From positions 27,456-91,455 of the IMG/VR virus record IMGVR_UViG_3300025012_000054: a DNA stretch of 64,000 nucleotides. One strand, given 5' to 3'. A program made the translations under genes and the position numbers. The DNA is from a virus. The notes below the pieces were generated by a model, which saw only the letters and a list, made by a program, of their open reading frames with translations, was not told the origin of the DNA and did not search any database. Positions 31,865 through 39,043 of the stretch are shown one piece after another (the first letter of the stretch is position 1; each line of letters starts with the position of its first letter).

Positions 31865-32665
31865 TTGAATAAAAATTCCAACAAATTAAATTTAGATCAA
31901 TATTATACATCTGAAGAAACTGCCTCCTATTGTCTATCTGTTGCTCGTAAAGTTCTCAAAAACGAAAAAATCTCGGAAGTAATTGAACCATCTGCTGGCA
32001 ATGGAGTGTTTAGTAAAAAAATTAAAAATTGTATTGCATATGACATTGATCCAAAAGATGAATCTATCCTTCAACAAGATTTTTTACAACTGAACATGCC
32101 GTATAAAACAGGCAGACTTTTTATAGGAAATCCTCCTTTTGGCACTAGAAATACATTATCTGTAAAATTTTTTAAAAAGTGTATCCAATTAGGTGATTAC
32201 GTGGCTTTTATTTTACCCATCAGTCAATTAAACAATACTCAACAAATGTATGAATTTGATTTAATACACAGCGAAGATTTGGGCGATAAATTTTATACAG
32301 ATAGGAATCTGCATTGTTGTTTTAATATCTACAAAAAACCAGGCAATGGAAATAACCAAAAGAAAAAATACCAGTTCAAGGATTTTAAAGTTACAGAATA
32401 TCGCCGAGGAGGAAGTTATAAGAAACCAGAAAATTATGACATTGGGTTTTGTGCTTGGGGACATTTAGGGAAAAAGATAGATTTTGTAGGACAATACGCA
32501 CAAGAATTATATGTTATTGTATACAATGATAAGTTTAAATCAAAGATATTAGAATTATTAACAGAAGAAAACTTAAAAAATATTAAATCACAGATAAGTA
32601 CTCCCAAACTACAAGCATGGAGAATTTATGAATATATCAAATCTAACATACCTGAAATTATATAA
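31865..32665 (+). CDS. SAM-dependent DNA methyltransferase (NPPF)
   Basis: 266 residues from TTG 31865 after GAGGTG. NLDQYYTSEETASYC, VIEPSAGNGVFSKKI (SAM motif I) and FIGNPPFGTRNTLSV (catalytic NPPF) are typical of an N6-adenine methyltransferase. LPISQLNNT follows as in related phage enzymes. It differs from the short pair at 6039 and 11698 and has an extra C-terminal domain of about 100 residues. Confidence 0.85.
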   Translation: MNKNSNKLNLDQYYTSEETASYCLSVARKVLKNEKISEVIEPSAGNGVFSKKIKNCIAYDIDPKDESILQQDFLQLNMPYKTGRLFIGNPPFGTRNTLSVKFFKKCIQLGDYVAFILPISQLNNTQQMYEFDLIHSEDLGDKFYTDRNLHCCFNIYKKPGNGNNQKKKYQFKDFKVTEYRRGGSYKKPENYDIGFCAWGHLGKKIDFVGQYAQELYVIVYNDKFKSKILELLTEENLKNIKSQISTPKLQAWRIYEYIKSNIPEII

Positions 32666-32692
32666 TAAAATCACACTTTCATGGAGTAAAAT

Positions 32693-32884
32693 ATGACAAT
32701 TGTTATCTGGATTGCATTAGGAATTCTTGGATGGGTTTTATTAGGCGCTATGATTTTATCATTTATTGATCATAAAGGCGAACTAGCCATCTGGAAAATG
32801 CAAGCACCGTCCTTATTGGTTTTTATTGCTAATTTGTTGTGGCCGATTGTGGCGCTATTATATCTGACTAAAAAGGATAAATAA
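32693..32884 (+). CDS. Small two-pass membrane protein
   Basis: 63 residues, ATG 32693 after ATGGAG. Two transmembrane segments: IVIWIALGILGWVLLGAMIL and SLLVFIANLLWPIVALLYL, with a short charged loop. Overlaps the next start by one base. Function unknown. Confidence 0.65.
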   Translation: MTIVIWIALGILGWVLLGAMILSFIDHKGELAIWKMQAPSLLVFIANLLWPIVALLYLTKKDK

Positions 32885-33291
32885 TGTATAATTACCTCGC
32901 GGATATTATCGACAAATTAGGTGAACCAATTTGGTGGGATTCCGAAGCAGCTATTCCTAGGTATTGCCAATTCCATCCAGACGAGTTAAATAATATTTAT
33001 GCCAAGGAAGCCGCATTAATATTAATTGAATGTCAGAATTGTGGGCATCGATTTAAAATATCAGAAGATTGGGAAATAATGGATGCCGTCCGTAATCGCA
33101 AACGCTTATCCGAAAGCATTAAGGAGGGATATACGTTGGGGTACGCAGATCCACCAAATATTAGATGCTGTGGTTCGGGGCCGACAATGACTTCCAACGT
33201 ATTAAAAATCTTGGAATTTTGGAAATACGGTGAAGAAACAGGATATTATTGGGCAAGATGCCCAGAATTAGAAATAATATTTGAACCATAA
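32884..33291 (+). CDS. Conserved phage protein with zinc-binding motif
   Basis: 135 residues. ILIECQNCGHRFKIS gives a CxxC pair, and YADPPNIRCCGSGPTMTSNVLKILEFW matches a family common in phages, always of unknown function. Tail region EYY..W. Start ATG overlaps the previous stop. Confidence 0.72.
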   Translation: MYNYLADIIDKLGEPIWWDSEAAIPRYCQFHPDELNNIYAKEAALILIECQNCGHRFKISEDWEIMDAVRNRKRLSESIKEGYTLGYADPPNIRCCGSGPTMTSNVLKILEFWKYGEETGYYWARCPELEIIFEP

Positions 33292-33314
33292 AATAAATGT
33301 TTCATGAGGTAAAT

Positions 33315-33494
33315 ATGGAAAATATAATTATTAGGGGATTCAAACAATGTTTGCATTGTGGCGACTATGCTCCATATTCTGATTTTACCCTTGACGACAG
33401 AGAATGCGACTGGTGTGTTCGAGAACAGGAAGAAGACGATGAAAGAAACTATGAACGGCAAGAGTCAATACGAATTGGTGAAACGATTTTATAA
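33315..33494 (+). CDS. 59-residue zinc-ribbon protein
   Basis: ATG 33315 after GAGGT. FKQCLHCGDYAPYSDF and ECDWCVREQEED form two CxxC pairs; the remainder is acidic. Below common gene-calling length but has its own palindrome and ribosome site. Function unknown. Confidence 0.68.
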   Translation: MENIIIRGFKQCLHCGDYAPYSDFTLDDRECDWCVREQEEDDERNYERQESIRIGETIL

Positions 33495-33529
33495 TAAAAG
33501 GATTTTTTTATTACAAAAGGAGATTGTTT

Positions 33530-33739
33530 ATGGTTAAAAGAATGTTATCATTTTTATGGGGGCTCATGGTTGGTATTTCTATCCTTCAAACCATTCATTA
33601 TCCAGTCGCCGTATCAGAGGATGGGGCTAACATTGTTGATGGTTGGAGCTTTTTTTGCTATTCAGTTATTATAGTTTCTTTTGTAACAATATTTATGTTT
33701 GCTTTGAAGCATATAGTTGAACATTGGGACGACAAATAA
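33530..33739 (+). CDS. Small two-pass membrane protein
   Basis: 69 residues from ATG 33530 with AAAAGGAG upstream (TTG 33524 is a weaker alternative). Transmembrane segments near LSFLWGLMVGISILQTI and FFCYSVIIVSFVTIFMFAL. Function unknown. Confidence 0.65.
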   Translation: MVKRMLSFLWGLMVGISILQTIHYPVAVSEDGANIVDGWSFFCYSVIIVSFVTIFMFALKHIVEHWDDK

Positions 33740-33764
33740 AATGAATATTTTATAAGGATAATAA

Positions 33765-34046
33765 ATGAAAAAAATTATATTGATAGTTGCTATATTGTGC
33801 GCATTGCTTTGTTCTTGTTCTAAGAATCCACCAGATTTTTGTTATGGAGATTCGTTGGGAAAAATTGTTTCATTAGATATGAAGATGGGAGCATTCAATT
33901 CTTCAGATTATCTTATCATAAATCTAGATAGTGGTGATCAATATGTTCTTCCATCCGCTGGAAGAATTCATAGTACAAATGAGTTTTTATTTTATGATAA
34001 GGATTGCTCACCACATTATTATATATCAACAGATAGAGAACGATAA
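33765..34046 (+). CDS. Secreted lipoprotein
   Basis: 93 residues, ATG 33765 after AAGGAT. MKKIILIVAILCALLCSCSK is a signal peptide with a lipobox (LCS-C), so the mature protein would be anchored through the Cys. The mature part is a small beta domain (LGKIVSLDMKMGAFNSSDY). Known phage lipoproteins exclude superinfecting phages; that role is possible here but unproven. Confidence 0.75.
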   Translation: MKKIILIVAILCALLCSCSKNPPDFCYGDSLGKIVSLDMKMGAFNSSDYLIINLDSGDQYVLPSAGRIHSTNEFLFYDKDCSPHYYISTDRER

Positions 34047-34071
34047 AATAGGTATTTCATAAGGAGATAAT

Positions 34072-34317
34072 ATGAGTCAAAGATATGAGGATTCGCTTGA
34101 TAACCTCGATATAAAAACTGATTTAGAAATGCTACCCCATAGAGGTCAATTGCCGAAATTAGGTGAACTACCTGAAGGTCATTATTTTGTTTATTGGCGT
34201 AATCATACAGATGAATATTACGAAAGTATTGAAACCAAGAGTCGGGACACAATCAAAAAAGCAGTTGGTGTTTGGAATAAAACCATAAAGAAACTAAATA
34301 AAACACTCGTTTCATAA
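34072..34317 (+). CDS. Small protein of unknown function
   Basis: 81 residues, ATG 34072 after AAGGAG. Polar, with LPEGHYFVYWRNHTDEYYES as a beta segment. The palindrome at 34298-34315 is part of its last codons. Confidence 0.6.
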   Translation: MSQRYEDSLDNLDIKTDLEMLPHRGQLPKLGELPEGHYFVYWRNHTDEYYESIETKSRDTIKKAVGVWNKTIKKLNKTLVS

Positions 34318-34328
34318 GGAGAACGATA

Positions 34329-34529
34329 TTGATAGGATCAATTCTTAGTTACGACGACATCTCATTTTTATACGATGAATATTTGAAAACAGAAGATATA
34401 AATTTATTCGTCAAAAATACAGATGGCAAATTTAGAGTAAACCGATCTGAATTGGAAATGATATGGCAAGCCTTCGATAAGGTTAGCGAATATCATCCGA
34501 GAAAGCAGTGGTGGAGCGACTCATGGTAA
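34329..34529 (+). CDS. Small protein of unknown function
   Basis: 66 residues from TTG 34329 after AAGGAGAA. Acidic, helical (YDDISFLYDEYLKTEDINLF, NRSELEMIWQAFDKVSEY). Overlaps the next gene start by 7 bp. Confidence 0.55.
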   Translation: MIGSILSYDDISFLYDEYLKTEDINLFVKNTDGKFRVNRSELEMIWQAFDKVSEYHPRKQWWSDSW

Positions 34530-34747
34530 AATTTTATCACGAACTCACAATAGGTGAAAGATTCGATATTTATAATATGCGAGTGTCTTGGGACAGGACG
34601 GCTAAAAAACATCCACAACCTCCGTGGTGTGGGCACGAGAACGCCGTTGACGGATTACTGGGATGCGACGATCTGGTGATTCTGGGAACTGTAAAATCAG
34701 AAGCAGATTGTGAAAATTGTCCACTTCATAAAGGAGAGAAATTATGA
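34523..34747 (+). CDS. Small Cys-containing protein, paralog of 27872-28096
   Basis: 74 residues from ATG 34523 (GTGGAGCG upstream). FYHELTIGERFDIYN, PPWCGHENAVDGLLGCDDL and DCENCPLH align with the protein at 27872 in length and Cys positions. The two copies are 6.6 kb apart. Probable metal site; function unknown. Confidence 0.68.
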   Translation: MVKFYHELTIGERFDIYNMRVSWDRTAKKHPQPPWCGHENAVDGLLGCDDLVILGTVKSEADCENCPLHKGEKL

Positions 34748-35013
34748 TTACGCCAAAAGAGGCATATGATCAATCAACTGTGTCGAAAAAAGAAGTGATG
34801 GATAGATTTGAAATCGAAAATCCTGAAATTATAGAGAAAATTGAAATAGCCATTGACGAAGGCATAAACAGCGGTAAGATCTATACCTATTTTGATTCTA
34901 TAGGCTATAGTTCGGACAAAGTTAAAGAAATTACCGATTATCTTCACTTTCTTGGCTATGATGCAGAGCATAATTTGCAGAGAGAATCTATTTGGATAAA
35001 TTGGTCACAATAA
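34744..35013 (+). CDS. Small helical protein of unknown function
   Basis: 89 residues, start overlapping the previous stop by 4 bp with AAAGGAGAG upstream. Acidic, with EVMDRFEIENPEIIEKIEIA and DKVKEITDYLHFLGYDAE. No family recognised. Confidence 0.6.
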   Translation: MITPKEAYDQSTVSKKEVMDRFEIENPEIIEKIEIAIDEGINSGKIYTYFDSIGYSSDKVKEITDYLHFLGYDAEHNLQRESIWINWSQ

Positions 35014-35038
35014 AATTTACATTTCATAAGGACATATA

Positions 35039-35872
35039 ATGGCAGATATTAAAGCAGAATGTATTCTAAAGACAGCGCCACAGAAGGAATTAGATCAATG
35101 CGCTCTAATTACTTGTAAAATTACTGTGCCTTTGTACATTTGGACAGAAATTTTGACTTCGAAACGATTTGCTCGTAATGCCAGTAGTAACCGCGCCATG
35201 ACGGTAGAAAAGAATATCGACAGTCTTGGTTACTATATGCCGGAGATGTTTTTCAATCAGGGTGAGGGAATGTCCAGCGGATTTCCAACCGATATGGAAA
35301 CCCAAGAAGAAGCCGAAAAGATATGGCAATCGGCCTGGCGATATTGTAGCAAAAAAGCTAAGGCGTTAGCCGATTTAGGTATTGCTAAAGAACAAAGTAG
35401 CAGGGTTCTTCCTACTTTCAAGATGATGAGGGGCTTGGTTACTGGTACGGCAGATGCATGGCAACGATTTTACGACCTCAGATCTTCTCCTTTAGCCGAT
35501 GCTGCTATGCAGGAATTTGCTCAAGCAGTAATGGGCGCTATTGAAAACGCTGAAACCAAGTATGGTGTTTTACACCTACCTTTCATTACCGCTGAAGAGT
35601 TAGACGCGGAAGTTTTCAGTGCGGAGGAAATTATCTCTGTAGGGGCTGGCAGAATTGCTAGGATTTCTTATGGCGATGTTTCTACCAAAAAGAACGACAT
35701 GGAGTTGGGGCAACGCCTGAAAGCCAACGGGCACCTCAGTTGTTTCGAGCACAGCGCCGGATGGATTGAATTCCCATGGTCAAATGCATTATGCAGTAAG
35801 CCTGAAGACATGGATAATAATTGGGGATGGGAAAACGCCAGAGCTAGTTTTGAAAGGGAAGACAGTAAATGA
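35039..35872 (+). CDS. thyX: ThyX-like flavin-dependent thymidylate synthase
   Basis: 277 residues, ATG 35039 after AAGGAC. KRFARNASSNRAMTVEK corresponds to the ThyX signature region in the phage subfamily with RNASSSRA, and GAGRIARISYGDV and HLSCFEHSA are the later conserved segments. It would methylate dUMP to dTMP using FAD and folate. The classical RHRxxSxN form of the motif is altered, so a related pyrimidine modification cannot be excluded. First gene of the nucleotide operon. Confidence 0.82.
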   Translation: MADIKAECILKTAPQKELDQCALITCKITVPLYIWTEILTSKRFARNASSNRAMTVEKNIDSLGYYMPEMFFNQGEGMSSGFPTDMETQEEAEKIWQSAWRYCSKKAKALADLGIAKEQSSRVLPTFKMMRGLVTGTADAWQRFYDLRSSPLADAAMQEFAQAVMGAIENAETKYGVLHLPFITAEELDAEVFSAEEIISVGAGRIARISYGDVSTKKNDMELGQRLKANGHLSCFEHSAGWIEFPWSNALCSKPEDMDNNWGWENARASFEREDSK

Positions 35873-36408
35873 CCATACTCGCGCTCGATATAGATGACGT
35901 CTGCGCCAGCCTCATTCCAGCCTGGCTTGAAATATACAAACTTCGTAGCGCCCATGTGCTAAAGCGCGAAGACATCACGGATTGGAATATTTCGTTATTT
36001 GTCAAACCAGAATTCCGAGAAGAGATATATTCATATATCGAAATGCCCAATTTATACAATATGGTAAAACCAGTTGAAGGTGCTCTGGAAGGATATAACT
36101 ACCTAAAATTGATGGGATATGATATTGTGTTTGTGACACACGCAACACCCGGTAGCGCTGGTAGAAAATTTGAATGGCTAATAGATAATGGATTTGATGT
36201 CAACCATAGAAATTATATCGAATGTCAGAGGAAAGAGTTGATTAATGTGGATATTTTAGTGGATGATAAATGGGAAAATGTTAGAGACACAACTGGGGTT
36301 GGCATTCTTTTTAATACTCCGTGGAATGCCAAATACGACTGGTCACTACGAGCGTCTGATTGGAAGCAGGTTGTTACTATCATCGAAGGAAAAGCGGGGT
36401 TGGCGTGA
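35869..36408 (+). CDS. 5'(3')-deoxyribonucleotidase-like HAD phosphatase
   Basis: 179 residues, overlapping thyX by 4 bp. LALDIDDVCASL is the HAD motif I (DxDxV), VFVTHATPGSAG motif II, and DILVDDKWENV motif IV. It would dephosphorylate nucleotides, balancing pools made by the neighbouring enzymes. Confidence 0.85.
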   Translation: MTILALDIDDVCASLIPAWLEIYKLRSAHVLKREDITDWNISLFVKPEFREEIYSYIEMPNLYNMVKPVEGALEGYNYLKLMGYDIVFVTHATPGSAGRKFEWLIDNGFDVNHRNYIECQRKELINVDILVDDKWENVRDTTGVGILFNTPWNAKYDWSLRASDWKQVVTIIEGKAGLA

Positions 36409-36929
36409 TTATTATAATCGGTTGTTCTGCTTCGGGAAAAAGTACAATAGAAAAAAAATTAACAGAAAAAGGTTATAATCGGATTATTAGTTATACGTCT
36501 CGTCCAATAAGAAAAAATGAAATAAATGATATTGATTATCATTTCGTAACCGAAGAAGAATTTGTAAAAAAATTATCGCAAGGGTTTTTTGTAGAAGATA
36601 CGGTTTATAATTCCTGGCATTATGGTATAGCAGAAGATGATTGTAAAAACGATGCTATTGCAGTTGTTGAAACCTATGGATATCGCCAGTTAAAAGCAAA
36701 CAAAGATTTGCATATTATTTCATTTTTTATAGATGTTGAAGAAAGAGAACGTGTAGGAAGAATGATGAAGCGAGGCGATAATGTTATGGAATCATTTCGA
36801 CGAATTATATCTGATCAAGGTGCTTTTAGCGGAATTCATCGTGAAGTAGATTATGTTATTCCAAATCCTGATGGGGATGTTAATTTAGCGGTGGAACGAA
36901 TTTTAGAAATATTAAAGGAGGTTGAGTGA
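36405..36929 (+). CDS. Guanylate kinase-like nucleotide kinase
   Basis: 174 residues from GTG 36405, overlapping the previous stop. P-loop GCSASGKST, followed by YTSRPIRKNEINDIDYHFVTEEEF, which is the GMP-binding segment of guanylate kinases. The C-terminal lid region is shorter than in the bacterial enzyme. Probably phosphorylates (d)GMP. Confidence 0.85.
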   Translation: MIIIIGCSASGKSTIEKKLTEKGYNRIISYTSRPIRKNEINDIDYHFVTEEEFVKKLSQGFFVEDTVYNSWHYGIAEDDCKNDAIAVVETYGYRQLKANKDLHIISFFIDVEERERVGRMMKRGDNVMESFRRIISDQGAFSGIHREVDYVIPNPDGDVNLAVERILEILKEVE

Positions 36930-38629
36930 AAGAATTATTTCCAAATGTAAGACCCATTTCTAAAACGGCACAAAATATTTTACAAAAACGATATTTTAAT
37001 GCTGTACTAAATGAAACCAAATGGGAACAAATTGCCGACAGATCTGTTGATAATATTATCGACGAAGAAGGAGAGGATAAAGAAACCCTGCGGGAAATTA
37101 TCAGAAACACATACTTTGTCCCTAATTCTCCATGTCTTGTAAATGCGGGTAAACAGGGCGCGGGATTATCGGCTTGTTACGTTGTTGATTTTCCAGATAC
37201 GATTGAAGGAATATTTAAAACAAAATTAGACTTTGCTCTTATCGCCAGAAAAGGCGGAGGATGTGGAACATCCCTCAGCAAGATTAGACCAGAGGGAGAA
37301 ACGGTACACGGTAGCACTCATGGTTACGCAGGTGGCCCAATAAAATTTGCTAATACAATTTCGCATGATGCCGATGCTCTTACCCAAGCGGGGTTTCGAA
37401 GTATGGCTATCATGTTTACAATGGGTGTAAGACATCCAGATATTATTAAGTTTATTACCGCCAAAGAAGAGGAGGGCGTTATTGCCAATGCTAATATGTC
37501 AGTTATGGTGGACGATGATTTTATGACCGCCGTAGAAAATGACGATACATATTGGACAGAATTTAATGGTAAAAAATATCAAGAGTATAAAGCCAAAGAT
37601 GTTTTTAATTTGATGGTAGAAGGTGCTTGGCGCAACGGAGAACCTGGGATTCTATTTCGCGATCGAATTGACCAATCACCATATAAAGAAGTTGGGCAAG
37701 AAATATTTTCCACAAATCCTTGTAGCGAACAGCCCCTTCCACCTAAAGGTGTTTGCAATTTAGGATCAATTGATTTATCGAAATTACTTACAAAAAATAA
37801 ACAATTAGATTGGGAAAAACTATCACTTGTCGTAAGACTTGCAGTACGGTTTTTAGACAGTGTAATTGATAAGACCGCATATCCTACTGAAGAAATTAGG
37901 GATTGGAGCCTATCCAACCGTCCCATTGGCGCAGGCATTATGGGTTATGCCGATTATTTACTGATGAAACAAATTCCCTATGGATCTCAAGAAGCACTAA
38001 GTGAACTAGAAAACATCATGGCGTTTATCCACGATAAAGCGGAAGAAGAATCCATTCGCCTTGGTCAAGAATTGGGTATTCCAGAAGAGTGTAAAAAACT
38101 ATCCGTTCCACGGAGAAACATTACTCTTTTAACCGTTGCTCCTACGGGAACAATAAGCCTTATTGCTGGATGCTCATCCGGTATTGAACCAGTGTTCAGT
38201 GAAATAACCATTCGGAATGATAAAACAGGCACGTATACTTTTGAAAACGATCTTGCCGATAAACCATATTTTAGATGTGCGGTATCTTCAAATGGCGCAA
38301 CTGAAGTCACATGGGAAGAACATATTAAAACGCTTGTGTCTGCACAAAAACATGTGGATAGTGGCGTCAGCAAAACCATCAATTTTCCCACTCATACCCA
38401 TAAAGAAACCATGGCTAAGGCAATTATCATGGCGTGGAAAGAAGGTTGCAAAGGTGTTGCTATGTATAGGAACGGTAGTCGCAAGACCGAAGTTCTATCC
38501 CCCAAGAATTTGAAAAAAGATAAATGCCCAATTTGCGGTAACGATATGGTTGTAATAGATGAAAAGAAAAAATGTCTTGTCTGTACTAAAGACGTGGTTC
38601 TTGGAAAATTTACCACATCATACGATTAA
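36926..38629 (+). CDS. nrdJ: Class II (adenosylcobalamin-type) ribonucleotide reductase
   Basis: 567 residues from GTG 36926 with AAGGAGG upstream, overlapping the previous stop. FVPNSPCLVNAG holds an active-site Cys, TNPCSEQPLPPKGVCNLGS the NxCxE active-site loop, and LTVAPTGTISLIAGCSSGIEP the typical NrdJ-like core. A zinc ribbon (CPICG...CLVC) closes the protein. It converts ribonucleotides to deoxyribonucleotides; no small subunit gene is present, consistent with class II and dependence on host cobalamin. Confidence 0.9.
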   Translation: MKELFPNVRPISKTAQNILQKRYFNAVLNETKWEQIADRSVDNIIDEEGEDKETLREIIRNTYFVPNSPCLVNAGKQGAGLSACYVVDFPDTIEGIFKTKLDFALIARKGGGCGTSLSKIRPEGETVHGSTHGYAGGPIKFANTISHDADALTQAGFRSMAIMFTMGVRHPDIIKFITAKEEEGVIANANMSVMVDDDFMTAVENDDTYWTEFNGKKYQEYKAKDVFNLMVEGAWRNGEPGILFRDRIDQSPYKEVGQEIFSTNPCSEQPLPPKGVCNLGSIDLSKLLTKNKQLDWEKLSLVVRLAVRFLDSVIDKTAYPTEEIRDWSLSNRPIGAGIMGYADYLLMKQIPYGSQEALSELENIMAFIHDKAEEESIRLGQELGIPEECKKLSVPRRNITLLTVAPTGTISLIAGCSSGIEPVFSEITIRNDKTGTYTFENDLADKPYFRCAVSSNGATEVTWEEHIKTLVSAQKHVDSGVSKTINFPTHTHKETMAKAIIMAWKEGCKGVAMYRNGSRKTEVLSPKNLKKDKCPICGNDMVVIDEKKKCLVCTKDVVLGKFTTSYD

Positions 38630-38637
38630 GGATAACT

Positions 38638-38991
38638 ATGGATTTTAAAACATATCAGGAATTATCGGCACGTACTGGCGCTCGTTTAGCCAACAAACAA
38701 TTAGATAATATTCACATGGCTATGGGTATGAGTACAGAAGCAGGAGAACTACTAGATGTTTTTAAAAAAGAACTTGCTTATGGAAAAGAACCTGATTGGG
38801 TAAATGTCGAAGAAGAGATTGGGGACGAAATGTGGTATATTGCTGGGTTATGCACTATAAACAATTTAAACTTTGATAAGATATTGGAAAAAAATGTTCA
38901 AAAACTTAGAATTCGTTATCCCGAACTTTTTACCGAAGAAGATGCGAATAACAGAAAGCTTGACATTGAAAGAAATATTTTAGAACAATAA
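38638..38991 (+). CDS. MazG-like nucleotide pyrophosphohydrolase
   Basis: 117 residues, ATG 38638. GMSTEAGELLDVFKKEL and VEEEIGDEMWYIAGLCTI give the paired EExxE/ExxD metal-binding motifs of the all-alpha NTP pyrophosphohydrolases. It would hydrolyse (d)NTPs to monophosphates or lower alarmone levels. Last gene of the rightward arm. Confidence 0.85.
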   Translation: MDFKTYQELSARTGARLANKQLDNIHMAMGMSTEAGELLDVFKKELAYGKEPDWVNVEEEIGDEMWYIAGLCTINNLNFDKILEKNVQKLRIRYPELFTEEDANNRKLDIERNILEQ

Positions 38992-39008
38992 TAAAACAGC
39001 GATAAAAA

Positions 39009-39040
39009 AATAGGGTATACCTTTTACAGTATACCCTATT
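39009..39040. terminator. Bidirectional terminator between the two arms
   Basis: AATAGGGTATAC (39009-39020), loop cttttaca, GTATACCCTATT (39029-39040): a 12-bp stem. On the minus strand it runs into a seven-T stretch, a strong terminator for the late operon; on the plus strand TTTGATTACTT follows, weaker. Confidence 0.88.
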
Positions 39041-39043
39041 TGA

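Larger units (their letters stand above)
3985..35027 (+). repeat. Intergenic palindrome family ATRAAA-N6-TTTYAT
   Basis: An 18-bp element with arms ATRAAA and TTTYAT and nearly always a 6-nt centre, followed at once by a ribosome site (RAGG). Copies start at 3985, 5802, 6009, 6750, 7116, 7324, 7349, 8559, 9411, 10241, 10642, 10816, 11038, 11227, 11416 (imperfect), 11641, 11662 (imperfect), 12240, 12738, 13023, 14080, 14101, 14731 (5-nt loop), 15101, 16463, 17041, 17311, 17579, 18002, 25660, 26519, 26744, 27077, 27844, 28086 (5-nt loop), 28329 (imperfect), 28802, 29019 (5-nt loop), 29701, 30591, 30845, 31837, 32665, 33288, 33494, 33736, 34043, 34298 and 35010. They are missing from the replication operon (18067-25641) and the nucleotide operon (35039-38991). 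The centres differ from copy to copy. Confidence 0.92.
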
